Positions 21,791-30,808 are shown, numbered from the stretch's first letter. The stretch is 31,762 bases of DNA from Prosthecochloris sp. (GCA_004028745.1 RAZP01000028.1:1-31762), one strand, 5' to 3'. Numbers and translations are program-made. The notes: generated by a model not told the origin, from the letters alone.

Positions 21791-22795
21791 TCAGAACATG
21801 GCGTGATCACCCAGCTCCTGTCCTGCCAGCCCCTCTGTCAGCACCCGCTTATAGAAATCCCGCAAGGTATCGCTGCCATAGGAAGGGGTTGCGTCCGCAT
21901 CGTATTTACCTGTTTCAGGATTGAGCACCAGCATTGACTCCGAACAGTAGTATTTACCAATTCGGGCGAATTCAGCCTTGTCCTCGAGCTTCGGAAAAAG
22001 TTTTGCAAGTACACTCAGTACTGGGATAATGACATCGAACATCTGGATCGGTACACGCTTGAACTTCGGCTCTTTTCCCAGAAGCTCAAACAACATCTCC
22101 CCCTGTTCCTTGACTGAAATCGCTTCACCGGGGCCGCCGATAGGCAGAATCTTGTTTTGTTTTGCCGGATCTTCCAGACAATCGGCCATGAACCGCGCAA
22201 GGTCCGCCTCGCTGATAGGCTTGCAGGAGGTCAGCTCCCCGTTGCCAAACATGACAAAAGATTTGCCGTTTTTCACCGATTCAACCTGACCGGCAATAGA
22301 TTTGAAGAAAGCCGTCGGACGCAGGATTGAATAGGTAAGACCTGATTCAATCAACTCCTTTTCGAACTTGAGTTTTGCTCTTTGAAACTCAAGAAGAGGC
22401 TTCTGGACACAGATCGCCGAAAGCAGCAAAAACTGCGTCGCACCTGCCGCGATACCAGCATCGAGCGCATTGCGTGTAGCCTGATAATCAATATTCCATG
22501 CATCTTTGATCCCGCCGGTACGAGAGGTCAGGCAGGAAACCACAACATCGAAGCGCTCACCCCGGATACCGTTTTTCATGAGTGAATCAGGATCACTGAC
22601 GTCTCCGAAACGCACTTCCGATCCTTTCAGTTCTTCGCGGGTCTGTTCGGCTGTCTTGGAAGCCCCGACCCCTGATTGCTCACGGGCAAAGCTCACCACT
22701 TCATACCCTCTGGCAACCAGCTCACGAACAACGAACTTACCGATATACCCTGTCGCCCCGACGACAAAGACGCGTTTCTGCCGTTTGGTCTCCAT
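21791..22795 (-). CDS. bciA: 3,8-divinyl (proto)chlorophyllide a 8-vinyl reductase
   Basis: This 334-residue NADPH-dependent atypical SDR reduces the C8 vinyl group during (bacterio)chlorophyll synthesis. VFVVGATGYIGKFVVRELVA, FGDVSDPDSL, VVVSCLTSRTGG, FLLLSAICVQKPLLEFQRAK, SILRPTAFFKS and LPIGGPGEAI follow BciA of Chlorobium tepidum and plant DVR closely. I start at the ATG at 22795 (METKRQKRVFVV), preceded by AAAGGTG; the 86 extra codons upstream are not family-like. The DUF1847 gene ends 68 bp upstream on the same strand. Confidence 0.95.
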   Translation of the reverse strand: METKRQKRVFVVGATGYIGKFVVRELVARGYEVVSFAREQSGVGASKTAEQTREELKGSEVRFGDVSDPDSLMKNGIRGERFDVVVSCLTSRTGGIKDAWNIDYQATRNALDAGIAAGATQFLLLSAICVQKPLLEFQRAKLKFEKELIESGLTYSILRPTAFFKSIAGQVESVKNGKSFVMFGNGELTSCKPISEADLARFMADCLEDPAKQNKILPIGGPGEAISVKEQGEMLFELLGKEPKFKRVPIQMFDVIIPVLSVLAKLFPKLEDKAEFARIGKYYCSESMLVLNPETGKYDADATPSYGSDTLRDFYKRVLTEGLAGQELGDHAMF

Positions 22796-22863
22796 ATTCA
22801 ACACCTTTCGATTTTCACCTGCATTCAGATGGCTTGTTAACACAGCACACATCAGCAGAACCG

Positions 22864-23523
22864 CTATAGATTGCGTCCTTGCTCCATGACCCGATTGTAA
22901 TATGATTTGCTGGTATAGAGCGCAGCTGCCGGGTTGTGTGCCAGCACCCTGTCTTTCACAATAAGCGTCGTCACCAGCGCCTCGGAATGTTTGCAGAAAA
23001 GTGCGTCGTGTCCAACACACAAGCCAATCATAACGTTCATCTCGGCTTTCCACCTATTAAGCAGTTTGGCCTGCAGGATCGGGTTACACATTCCCTCAAA
23101 GGTTCCCGGTCTGATCTTCAGTTTCTCACTCAGACCCATCTTGCCTTTATCCACTGAACCGATTTTGCAGAGCACTGAATAAGGTTCAAAACCGCTCCTT
23201 TTCAATATCTTTGAGAAAACCCGCGTCTCTTCAATCAGCCCCACACAAGTTGCAAGCCCTATTTTATGCGCGCCGAGACGTCCGGCAAACGCAAGAACTT
23301 CCTCAACGCGGGTCAGTTTCCCATAGTAAAGGCCTTCCACCTCAGCAGCAACCATTGCCGTTCGGGCATCTTCTGCGTCCCCACAGTATTCCCGTGTAAC
23401 GCTTTCAAGCTCGCTTGGTTTAACTGCCTCTCCCGGACAAAACTCGGGAAAGCGAGCCTCCTGCCGATAGCAGTTTAAAAAGCCACAATCAGAACAGCTG
23501 ACTTCGTGGTCTTTGTCGCTCAT
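22864..23523 (-). CDS. DUF1847 Cys-rich protein
   Basis: This protein of about 219 residues has CSDCGFLNCY near the N-terminus, TRVEEVLAFAGRLGAHKIGLATCVGLI, KIRPGTFEGMCNPI and GLCVGHDALFCKHSEA, the conserved Cys pattern of DUF1847, then VKDRVLAHNPAAALYTS. It probably binds a metal or iron-sulfur cluster; no function is established. The ATG at 23523 has AAGAGA upstream; the one at 23547 has none and would add eight residues. It shares the strand with bciA and may be co-transcribed with it. Confidence 0.85.
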   Translation of the reverse strand: MSDKDHEVSCSDCGFLNCYRQEARFPEFCPGEAVKPSELESVTREYCGDAEDARTAMVAAEVEGLYYGKLTRVEEVLAFAGRLGAHKIGLATCVGLIEETRVFSKILKRSGFEPYSVLCKIGSVDKGKMGLSEKLKIRPGTFEGMCNPILQAKLLNRWKAEMNVMIGLCVGHDALFCKHSEALVTTLIVKDRVLAHNPAAALYTSKSYYNRVMEQGRNL

Positions 23524-23570
23524 TTTGTTCTCTTTCTTTGAGTCCATGCAGACAAAAGCTGTCGTTTGTT

Positions 23571-23700
23571 AAGGGCACCTCTATTTATTTATTCCGTGTT
23601 TCAATTGCTTCGTTGAGCGGATAGGAAAAGGTTTCTGCGCTCCGTTCGCCTTGCATCCCGATTCTATCGGGACTCATGACAATAAATAGAAGTGCCCTTA
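23571..23700. repeat. MITE-like repeat, full-length short form
   Basis: AAGGGCACCTCTATTTATTT at the left and AATAAATAGAAGTGCCCTT at the right are inverted ends. The core GAGCGGATAGGAAAAGGTTT, CTGCGCTCCGTTCGCC lacks the GTGCTCGAAATCCTCATGTA segment of the long form and carries instead a small palindrome TCCCGATTCTATCGGGA. Confidence 0.9.
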
Positions 23701-23705
23701 AGGAT

Positions 23706-24512
23706 TCAGGACAGAGTTCTTTCAGGGAAAAAACCGGTGATAAACCCCCGAAAGCTGAAGTCCTGTTCATAGATGCGCAAAGTATAGTAAAGGGTTAGAC
23801 CGACAAGATACACCATGGCGCCCGACCAGAGAAAATCGCTGGCGAAATGCCCTCCTTGAGCCATTCTGCCGACCCCCATCAATATGCCGTAGCACGATCC
23901 CCCCACAAGCCAGACCATTGCAACCATTTTTTTTCTTTGCCGGTACAGAAAGTATGGGAACATCATAAAAAACCCTACCGAAGCGTGACCATTGGGGAAT
24001 GAGTTGTATTTGCCTTTTATCCGGTAGAGATTGCGCAAAATATCCCACTCGACAGCTCCCTGACTTGACTCGAGCATCTTTTCATATTTCCGGGAGCTGA
24101 CAAACTCGCCTTTGACAAGAGGCGGAACAAACACACGTTGTCCACCGAACTCCACAATTTCCCTCGGCCTGGGCCGTCCCCAGTATTCCTTGAACACGGC
24201 ATTGACCAGTAATCCCGGACCAAGCACCATCAACAGGGCAATAAATGCGAATACCCGCCGATTATTTTTCTGAAATCCGGTAAAAACACTGATGAACCAC
24301 AACAGGAGAGCAACTACGGAGATGGTCATCGCCGGAGCAGGGCCGTAATCGTACAAAAAAACCCACAACGCGTGATTTTTAAACACCCATTCACCATCGT
24401 TGTACAGCATCTTTTGAACGGCAATATCAATATCCCACACCAGAAAAGGAACGGTCAGCAGCACAAAAAAAGCGAGCGAGATGGCAAATTCCCTGAAAAA
24501 GTTATTCTTCAT
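23706..24512 (-). CDS. PAP2-family membrane phosphatase
   Basis: This 268-residue protein has about six membrane segments and the three acid-phosphatase motifs: KEYWGRPRPRE (motif 1), SFPNGHAS (motif 2) and GRMAQGGHFASD (motif 3). Family members remove phosphate from undecaprenyl pyrophosphate, lipid A or phosphatidic acids at the periplasmic side; the substrate is not clear here. I start at ATG 24512 (MKNNFFREF); an upstream ATG at 24560 lies inside the neighbouring repeat. Repeat copies in the same orientation flank the gene on both sides. Confidence 0.88.
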   Translation of the reverse strand: MKNNFFREFAISLAFFVLLTVPFLVWDIDIAVQKMLYNDGEWVFKNHALWVFLYDYGPAPAMTISVVALLLWFISVFTGFQKNNRRVFAFIALLMVLGPGLLVNAVFKEYWGRPRPREIVEFGGQRVFVPPLVKGEFVSSRKYEKMLESSQGAVEWDILRNLYRIKGKYNSFPNGHASVGFFMMFPYFLYRQRKKMVAMVWLVGGSCYGILMGVGRMAQGGHFASDFLWSGAMVYLVGLTLYYTLRIYEQDFSFRGFITGFFPERTLS

Positions 24513-24553
24513 CGTTTCAGTCAGAATAGCAGGCAAGGTAATCGATTCTTTTA

Positions 24554-24670
24554 TGGGCACTTCTATTTATTCCGCACTTCAATTGCTTCGTTGAGCGGAT
24601 AGGAAAAGGTTTCTGCGCTCCGTTCACCTCGCACTTGAACCGCTCATAGACAATAAATAGAAGTGCCCTT
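24554..24670. repeat. MITE-like repeat, full-length short form
   Basis: Starts GGGCACTTCTATTTATTCCG and ends AATAAATAGAAGTGCCC. Its core is the same as in the copy at 23571-23700 up to GCTCCGTTC, after which it carries the GCACTTGAACCGCTCAT variant seen in the long form. Confidence 0.9.
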
Positions 24671-24697
24671 ATTATAGCAATACCTACGTCAATACTC

Positions 24698-24712
24698 AAG
24701 GGCACCTCTATT
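24698..24712. repeat. Isolated end of the MITE-like repeat
   Basis: AAGGGCACCTCTATT is an exact terminal sequence of the family with no element body behind it, 27 bp from the full copy. Confidence 0.6.
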
Positions 24713-24746
24713 CCTGGGGCGGCTCTTTTTTGTCAAGCCGGAAAAT

Positions 24747-25688
24747 TCAGGGATAGGCCTTAACCGGTGAAACAAAACCAGCAGGTTTCAATGCCATGAG
24801 GGAACAACTGATTTTATTGAGAATGTTTTCAGCGGTGTTTCCGATGAGAAAACCGAGAACACCCGTTCTGGCAACGGTTCCCATAACAAGAATATCGACA
24901 GACTCTTTTTCGACAAACTCAGGGATAAGGCTATCCGGCCTTCCTCTCATACGGTACACCTGATGATTTGAGCCGATACCGGACTCTTCGATCAATGCCT
25001 TCAAGAGTTTTTGATGATCGGCTTCCTCTTCCCTGACGTTTTTGGCCTGCTCTTCCTCGGAGATGTTTGCCCAAGCTTTGTAACGAAGAAACTGCTCGTG
25101 TTCATAGTCCCAGCAGGAAAGAATGCTCAATGATCCGCTGAAAGTATCAGCCATCGAACGTGAAAGCTCCAGCAATCGCAGTGAAAGTGCCTTTTCAGAA
25201 AGCTCACGACATTCAGAGTCAACAGCCACGGCCACACGGGTTTCCCCTTGTTTACGGGCAGCACTGGCAAGCCATACGGCACAGGGACATTTCCGCAGCA
25301 GCGTCATGTCCATCGACCTGAAACCTTTGCCGCTTTCAGCCGGCTCGGCTTCCTTGATGACAAGATCGTACCCGTCACGAAGCACTTGACGGATTACTTG
25401 TATTGCTGGAGGAACCGCCACCTCCTCCTGCACTATGCGGCACTGTTCCACACTGTTTTCAAGGCTCAATGTTTCCCTGGTTTTCTTAAGAGCCGTATCG
25501 AGCTGCTCTGCAAGATACTCTCCATAAGCACTGGAATATGCTTTCTGCTTGTTCGGAAGTGTCGAATAGACCAGGAGGATGTGCAGCTCTACCCGGTTGA
25601 TGGCGGCAAGCTTCAACGCCTGCTTTAGGCCTTCTGTTTCATCAAAAATACCGCTTGTGACATATAATATATTGTTGAATTTGCGCAT
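24747..25688 (-). CDS. Tandem universal stress protein
   Basis: This 313-residue protein has two Usp domains (about 1-145 and 155-305). The second carries the ATP-binding pattern MGTVARTGVLGFLIGNTAENIL (G-x2-G-x9-G-N/S); the first has a degenerate version. The tandem form recalls E. coli UspE. The ATG at 25688 follows AAAAGGA. It lies 54 bp downstream of the antiporter gene on the same strand and is probably co-transcribed, which suggests regulation of ion transport by nucleotide binding. Confidence 0.9.
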   Translation of the reverse strand: MRKFNNILYVTSGIFDETEGLKQALKLAAINRVELHILLVYSTLPNKQKAYSSAYGEYLAEQLDTALKKTRETLSLENSVEQCRIVQEEVAVPPAIQVIRQVLRDGYDLVIKEAEPAESGKGFRSMDMTLLRKCPCAVWLASAARKQGETRVAVAVDSECRELSEKALSLRLLELSRSMADTFSGSLSILSCWDYEHEQFLRYKAWANISEEEQAKNVREEEADHQKLLKALIEESGIGSNHQVYRMRGRPDSLIPEFVEKESVDILVMGTVARTGVLGFLIGNTAENILNKISCSLMALKPAGFVSPVKAYP

Positions 25689-25742
25689 TGCAGTCCTTTT
25701 ACCTGTTTTGTAAATGTTTCGCCAACTTTCCAACGGCCGCTT

Positions 25743-27434
25743 TCACTGCATGGTTTCAGCAAGCCGCTTTGCAGCCTGCTCAGCCGCGTCGTAGAACGGC
25801 AGAAAAACAAGATCAGCACCCTTGGCCTTCAATGCTTCTCTCTCATCCTTCTTTTGTGTCGAAACCGCTATTTTTCCAGTGTAACGTTGCTGTCTAAGTG
25901 CATCGATAAGGGCAATACGGGGATCTTCATGTGTCAACCCGAGAAAATCATGTTGTGACACCGACGAAACAACCCACTGCACGCCCTCAAGCGGCAGGGA
26001 ACTTATGAATCCTTGATCGGAAGCGTCACCATAAACAGCATCGAATCCCTGCTTCTTCCACCTGCGCACCTCTTCAGGATTGAAATCAACTGCAAGTATG
26101 CGGTAACCGTTACTTTTAAGATAATGCGCAACGGCTGAACCGTAGCGCCCCAAGCCAAACAGTACAATATCATAATTCCCGGTTTCGAGCAGTTCCTGGT
26201 CTTCGGCTTCTTGACCTATATAAACACGTTTCTCAAAAATACCCAATACGGGTTCCAAGATCCGATAGAGCATGTGCGAATAGGTTATCATATAAACGGA
26301 AAGCGCAATGGTAATCAACCCAACCAGTGTAACCAGACCAAGAGCTTCAGGGGGAACATGCCCTAATTTCATTCCCATAGCGATAAAGATCAGTGAAAAC
26401 TCGCTGATCTGGGCAACCGTCAGCCCGGCAAGAAAAGATGTGCGTTTGCGGTATCCCAGAGCTCCCATGATAATCATAACAATCAATGGATTGCCGATCA
26501 GCACGAAAAACGAGAAAAGGATAGCCGGATAGATCTGACTTCCAAGCAGGTCGAGCTCGATATGCATGCCCAGTGCAATAAAAAAGAACAAAAGCAGAAA
26601 ATCGCGCACCGCGGCAAGACGGGAGACAATGGTCTCACGGAAAGGTGTCGAGGCAAGAGAGACACCGGCAAGCAGCCCGCCAAGCTCTTTGCTGAAACCG
26701 AAATAACTGCCAAGTGAAGCAAGCAGCGCCGCCCACCCTATGGCGAAGGTTATGAGCAGTTCCGGGGACTGCACTATCCGGCTGACAATCGGTGTGGCAA
26801 GAAAACGGATGAAGAGGATAACGAGGACCACCATGATGACACCGTAAAGCAGAATGGTTCCTATTTGCATCAAATTGCCCCCCTCAATGCTTAATTGCGA
26901 ATTAACCCCAAAGGTTGAAAGAATCATCATAGCCACCACAACTACAAGATCCTGAACGATAAGAAATCCAATGGCAATCCTGCCATGCAATGAATCGACC
27001 TCTTTCTTGTCCGACAGCAGCTTGACGATAATGATCGTGCTGGAAAAAGTAAGCGCCACCGCAACATAGAGAGATGTGGTAACATCGAGCCCCAGGAAAA
27101 GCCCTATGAAAAAACCGGCAACGGAGGTAAACAGCACCTGCCCGAGACCCGTAGCCAAGGACACGAGCCCCATAGAACGGATCAGTTTGAGATCAAGCTT
27201 CAAACCGACCAGGAACAGCAGGAGCGCAACCCCGAGATCGGCCAGCAACTGCACTTTTTCCCTGGATTGCACTATATCGAGCACCGAAGGGCCTGCAAGC
27301 ACCCCGACAGCAATAAAGCTCACAATCATAGGCTGGCGCAGCAACAGGCTGGCTGCACCGACTGCGGCGGCAAGCACCAGCAACGAGGTGATCTCGTAAA
27401 ACGGAACCGTATGGATAATACTGAGATCGGGCAT
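25743..27434 (-). CDS. CPA2-family cation:proton antiporter (KefB-like) with RCK domain
   Basis: This 563-residue protein has a membrane domain with about 12 segments (residues 8-395: VSFIAVGVLAGPS, LLADLGVALLLFLVGLKLDL, FLIVQDLVVVVAMMI, KELGGLLAGVSLA), then a cytosolic RCK/TrkA-N domain (about 420-545; VLFGLGRYGSAVAHYLKSNG, AVDFNPEE, GDASD). It exchanges K+ or Na+ for H+ under control of a nucleotide. AGAGGAAA precedes the ATG at 27434. The tandem Usp gene follows. Confidence 0.92.
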   Translation of the reverse strand: MPDLSIIHTVPFYEITSLLVLAAAVGAASLLLRQPMIVSFIAVGVLAGPSVLDIVQSREKVQLLADLGVALLLFLVGLKLDLKLIRSMGLVSLATGLGQVLFTSVAGFFIGLFLGLDVTTSLYVAVALTFSSTIIIVKLLSDKKEVDSLHGRIAIGFLIVQDLVVVVAMMILSTFGVNSQLSIEGGNLMQIGTILLYGVIMVVLVILFIRFLATPIVSRIVQSPELLITFAIGWAALLASLGSYFGFSKELGGLLAGVSLASTPFRETIVSRLAAVRDFLLLFFFIALGMHIELDLLGSQIYPAILFSFFVLIGNPLIVMIIMGALGYRKRTSFLAGLTVAQISEFSLIFIAMGMKLGHVPPEALGLVTLVGLITIALSVYMITYSHMLYRILEPVLGIFEKRVYIGQEAEDQELLETGNYDIVLFGLGRYGSAVAHYLKSNGYRILAVDFNPEEVRRWKKQGFDAVYGDASDQGFISSLPLEGVQWVVSSVSQHDFLGLTHEDPRIALIDALRQQRYTGKIAVSTQKKDEREALKAKGADLVFLPFYDAAEQAAKRLAETMQ

Positions 27435-27755
27435 GCAAATGATTTCCTCTGTAATAATTGCAATTTCCTTTATCAACTCACCTACAATACAATACCTCTT
27501 CAAAGCAGAAAAGTTCATGCATCCCACACGAATCAACCAGAAACAATCCCTTTTGTCTCAAAAAAAGCAATTATCATGTTGATGTAAAGCGTAAAAGACG
27601 TATTTTATTGCGTTTCTGCCGTTCCGGAGCAGCACGACAAGTGACCAGATGCTTAATAGGGACATGAAGGCATGGAGATAGGTTTTCCCAAAATTGAATC
27701 AACGGGGGACATCACTCATGCTATCGCTTGGCTCCAAAGTAAAAAGAGATATACA

Positions 27756-28217
27756 ATGAGTACACAAACAAGTTATGAATTCAACGAATCGACAAAGTAT
27801 GGCGGCTTCTGGATTCGTGTAGGAGCCTACTTTGTTGATTTGATAGTCCTGCTTATCCCCAACCTTCTCATCACTTTTCTGCTTAACGCTACCACACCCG
27901 TTGAGAATGAAGTAGATAAAGCTATACTGGATATGATGAGCATAACTTTCAATATAATTTTGTGGTGGGTTTACTCTGCCGTTCTGCAATCATCTGCCTG
28001 GCAAGCGACTGTAGGCAAAAAAGCTGTAGGTTTAAAGGTCGTTGACGAAAATGGAAAACGGATTTCTTTCGGGCGGGCTACAGGCCGATATTTTGCATCA
28101 TTTATCTCCTGCCTGATTCTTGGTATAGGGTACATGATGGTTGGCTGGACAAGCAGGAAACAAGGGCTGCATGATATGATTGCCGGAACACTTGTTGTTT
28201 ATGATCAAAATGCATAG
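27756..28217 (+). CDS. RDD-family membrane protein
   Basis: This 153-residue protein has three hydrophobic segments (about 25-48, 60-85, 110-135) and the RDD features YGGFWIRVGAYFVDLIVLLI, GKKAVGLKVVDENGKRISF and GRATGRYFASFISCLI, ending with KQGLHDMIAGTLVV. The family is linked to ion transport, but this member's role is unknown. The ATG at 27756 follows AAAGAGATATACA; upstream in-frame codons look non-native. Confidence 0.88.
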   Translation: MSTQTSYEFNESTKYGGFWIRVGAYFVDLIVLLIPNLLITFLLNATTPVENEVDKAILDMMSITFNIILWWVYSAVLQSSAWQATVGKKAVGLKVVDENGKRISFGRATGRYFASFISCLILGIGYMMVGWTSRKQGLHDMIAGTLVVYDQNA

Positions 28218-28303
28218 CCCTGCGTCCAATTCATCATTACTGTTTTGGCACCCAGTGACGTTTTCCGGCCACATACTCTTCCTTTTAGAAAAAGGCACAA
28301 AAG

Positions 28304-28330
28304 AGCCGCCTTTGCATGCGCACGGCGGCT
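28304..28330. terminator. Hairpin between the RDD and RRM genes
   Basis: AGCCGCC (28304-28310) pairs with GGCGGCT (28324-28330), 13-nt loop, between convergent genes. It is a plausible bidirectional terminator. Confidence 0.65.
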
Positions 28331-28360
28331 TCGCTCTATTCAAAGAGGGATCTTTTCAGC

Positions 28361-28630
28361 TCAATAACGAGGTCTTGAAGGGCGCTCTTCGCGTGGCCTT
28401 GCTTGGTTGACCTTGATTGAACGGCCGTTCAAATCAGTGTCGTTCAATGCATCGATCGCTTGGTTTGCTTCTGCATCATTCGGCATTTCAACAAAACCGA
28501 AACCTTTGGAGCGGCCTGTAAATTTGTCTGAGATGATGTTTGCGCTGGAGACTTCTCCAAACTCACCAAAAGCTTCACGCAGATCGTCTTCAGCTACGCC
28601 GTAATCCAAATTGCCAATGTAAATGTTCAT
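28361..28630 (-). CDS. RRM-domain RNA-binding protein, copy 1
   Basis: This 89-residue protein is a single RRM: RNP2 IYIGNL (residues 3-8) and RNP1 KGFGFVEM (about 42-49), followed by an Arg/Pro-rich tail (ARPREERPSRPRY). It binds single-stranded RNA, like the cold-inducible Rbp proteins of cyanobacteria and other bacteria. A paralogue lies at 30426-30701, more than 80% identical as protein. GAGGT sits just before the ATG. Transcription should start near 28729 from a good promoter. The leader is described separately. Confidence 0.93.
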   Translation of the reverse strand: MNIYIGNLDYGVAEDDLREAFGEFGEVSSANIISDKFTGRSKGFGFVEMPNDAEANQAIDALNDTDLNGRSIKVNQARPREERPSRPRY

Positions 28631-28729
28631 GTTTACCTCATGGTAATGTGTGCTTTAATCAAAAGAGAAACGCTGTCAAATAATCAAAAGCACAAATCAC
28701 CTGAGAGCGATCAGCCAACCATTGGCTAA
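28631..28729 (-). promoter_or_regulatory. Conserved structured 5' leader of RRM gene 1
   Basis: The 99-nt leader is nearly identical to that at 30702-30802. On the minus strand it begins with a hairpin TTAGCCAA-TGG-TTGGCTGA (28729-28711), can form a long-range stem TGTGCTTT (28694-28687) with AAAGCACA (28656-28649), and ends with TTACC-ATGA-GGTAA (28646-28633), whose right arm and loop hold the ribosome binding site. Confidence 0.65.
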
Positions 28730-28735
28730 CGTGTG

Positions 28736-28764
28736 ATAATACTCTTTTACTGATCATATTACAA
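28736..28764 (-). promoter_or_regulatory. Promoter of RRM gene 1
   Basis: TTGTAA (28764-28759), 17-bp spacer, TATTAT (28741-28736). Spacing and position are the same as before the paralogue. Confidence 0.65.
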
Positions 28765-28919
28765 AAGAAAAAAATCCCGAGTTTTTTCTGTAAGTTGCAG
28801 TACTATACCTCCATCTTGCAATGAGCACATAAGGTACACCTGAACAAAAGCTGAACATTAGAGTGCTCATTATCAGGCATCCCTGATAATCTATACGTCA
28901 GAACAACAGAAAGATTACA

Positions 28920-30362
28920 ATGAAAAAAGTACTCATTACCATCGGGGCTTTTGCTGCTGTAATCATCTCCACGGTGTTGGTGCTGCTGGTATTCGTTGAA
29001 ACACATCAACCCAAACCTCCGAAAGCCATCAAAGAAAAAATTTCCATTGACATCCCGGTCTCCACGATCAATCTGCCGATCACCTATCGGGTAGAGCAGC
29101 TTGCCGATTATTTAAACAGAAAAATCACCGGCACCTTCCTCGAAAAATATGTTTTCCTGAATTCCGGAAAAGAAGAGATTTATTTGTCCTTGACCAAACA
29201 GGAGAAAATCACCGTTTCCTCAACAGGCGAAGAACTGATCTGTACCCTGCCATTGGTTGTTGACGGCACAGTGATTAACAGCAGTTTAGGGGAAGCGCTC
29301 TCCAAACTGTTCAAACCGGTCCAAACCGGCATTGTTATTACCTTGGCAACCCCAATTGCCCTGGATAGCAATTGGAATCTCTCAACCCGTTTCGAAATAA
29401 GAGGATACAGATGGCTGAGCGAACCTATCCTGCAGATTGGCCCGTTCAAGATACACATTAAAGAGCATCTGGATAAGGAAATACAGGAGAAAAGCAATTA
29501 TCTGACCCACCTGCTTGACCAGCAGATCAACGAGGAGGTTTCCCTTCAGCCTACGGTATGGGGCGTCTGGAAGGATTTGCAAAAACCGATCCTCATCAAC
29601 AAAAGCCCACCTGAAGTGTGGCTGAGATTCGTCTGTGACGATATACAGGGAAAGATCGAGCTGGATACAGAGACAATCACCTGCTTTACCCGCCTGAAGG
29701 CCAAGCCACTGATCATCACCGACACGACAACCGCTGTAAAAACCGTACCTCTGCCCAAATTCACCTTGTTGCCTGAAACAAAGAAAGTTCCTATATCCAG
29801 CCTTTATATATATGCCTACTCCTCATTCGCTGAAATCAATGATCAGCTCAACAGTTTTTTCAGAGGCAAAACCTATTCCGCAAAAGGGCACACTGTTGCC
29901 ATAAAAAACATACATGCCTATGCTTCGGTAAACGGTTTAACCATCGCGGTTCAGACAGACGGAGTGCTCAAAAGCAAGCTTTTTGTCAGCGGTCAACCTG
30001 TTTTCGACACATCCAGCCAGAAGTTAGAAATCCAAGACTTCGATTTTAGCGCCGATTCGAAAAACGTGTTCATGCAAGCCGGTGAGGAACTCCTGCATAA
30101 CCAGATAAAAGACGCGATAGCCTCGAGGCTACACCTGAATTTGGACTCTCTGATAAACAGGGTTCCTGAACTTGTCCATAATGCAATTGCCAAAGGAAAA
30201 GCCGGCAAAACAATCAGTCTTACCCTCAACGGATTAACTATTAAAAGCTGCGATATTCAGTTGGGAGCAGAAAAGATACACCTTGTGGCACATGTCCTCA
30301 CAGAAGCGGATATACACCTGAAAAGAATAAAAACCGGCAAGAGAATCGATATCACGGATTAA
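28920..30362 (+). CDS. DUF4403 protein with N-terminal membrane anchor
   Basis: This 480-residue protein has an N-terminal membrane segment or signal anchor (about residues 5-27) and then a long beta-rich extracytoplasmic part with repeated hydrophobic beta strands. IDIPVSTINLPITYRVEQLADYLN, WLSEPILQIGPFKIHIKEHL, LQPTVWGVWKDLQKPI and DFSADSKNVFMQAGEELLHNQI fit DUF4403. The fold may be related to lipid-binding BPI/SMP-type proteins; function is unknown. The ATG follows AGAAAGATTACA. Convergent with the second RRM gene. Confidence 0.8.
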   Translation: MKKVLITIGAFAAVIISTVLVLLVFVETHQPKPPKAIKEKISIDIPVSTINLPITYRVEQLADYLNRKITGTFLEKYVFLNSGKEEIYLSLTKQEKITVSSTGEELICTLPLVVDGTVINSSLGEALSKLFKPVQTGIVITLATPIALDSNWNLSTRFEIRGYRWLSEPILQIGPFKIHIKEHLDKEIQEKSNYLTHLLDQQINEEVSLQPTVWGVWKDLQKPILINKSPPEVWLRFVCDDIQGKIELDTETITCFTRLKAKPLIITDTTTAVKTVPLPKFTLLPETKKVPISSLYIYAYSSFAEINDQLNSFFRGKTYSAKGHTVAIKNIHAYASVNGLTIAVQTDGVLKSKLFVSGQPVFDTSSQKLEIQDFDFSADSKNVFMQAGEELLHNQIKDAIASRLHLNLDSLINRVPELVHNAIAKGKAGKTISLTLNGLTIKSCDIQLGAEKIHLVAHVLTEADIHLKRIKTGKRIDITD

Positions 30363-30371
30363 ATAATAAAA

Positions 30372-30399
30372 AAGCCGCTGTGTGATAAATAAGCGGCTT
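30372..30399. terminator. Bidirectional terminator
   Basis: AAGCCGCT (30372-30379) and AGCGGCTT (30392-30399) form an 8-bp stem with a 12-nt loop; on the minus strand it is followed by T-rich sequence. It serves the DUF4403 gene and the second RRM gene. Confidence 0.8.
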
Positions 30400-30425
30400 C
30401 TGTCAATATATCAAACAGCGATATC

Positions 30426-30701
30426 TCAGTACTGCTGAAAACGGCGGGCCGGACGCTCTTCACGCGGCCTTGCCTGGTTAACTCTGATGGAACGACCGTT
30501 TAATTCAGTGTCATTTAAAGCATCGATAGCTGCATTAGCTTCTTCATCGTTAGGCATTTCAACAAAACCGAAACCTTTGGAACGGCCTGTAAACTTGTCG
30601 GTAATGATATTTGAGCTGGAGACCTCTCCGAATTCGGCAAATGTGTCACGCAGTTGATCTTCTGTTACGCCGTACTCCAGATTGCCAATGTAAATGTTCA
30701 T
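30426..30701 (-). CDS. RRM-domain RNA-binding protein, copy 2
   Basis: This 91-residue paralogue of the protein at 28361-28630 has the same RNP2 IYIGNL and RNP1 KGFGFVEM and a tail ending ARRFQQY. Differences concentrate in helix 1 (TEDQLRDTFAEF against AEDDLREAFGEF) and the tail, so RNA targets may differ slightly. Its promoter and leader match those of copy 1. The two genes are separated by the DUF4403 gene on the opposite strand, so a tandem duplication was followed by insertion or rearrangement. Confidence 0.93.
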   Translation of the reverse strand: MNIYIGNLEYGVTEDQLRDTFAEFGEVSSSNIITDKFTGRSKGFGFVEMPNDEEANAAIDALNDTELNGRSIRVNQARPREERPARRFQQY

Positions 30702-30802
30702 GTGTTTACCTCATGGTAATGTGTGCTTTGATCAAAAGAGAAACGCTGTCAAATAATCAAAAGCACAAATCACCTGAAAGCGTTCAGCCAACCATTGACT
30801 GA
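30702..30802 (-). promoter_or_regulatory. Conserved structured 5' leader of RRM gene 2
   Basis: The leader starts with the hairpin TCAGTCAA-TGG-TTGGCTGA (30802-30784), then has TGTGCTTT (30767-30760) and AAAGCACA (30729-30722), and TTACC-ATGA-GGTAA (30719-30706) at the ribosome binding site. Two substitutions relative to copy 1 keep the first stem paired. Confidence 0.65.
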
Positions 30803-30808
30803 CGCGTA

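Noticed and set aside
22796..23053. 86-codon N-terminal extension of BciA
   Set aside because: It overlaps the end of the DUF1847 gene and does not resemble BciA; the ATG at 22795 gives the normal start.
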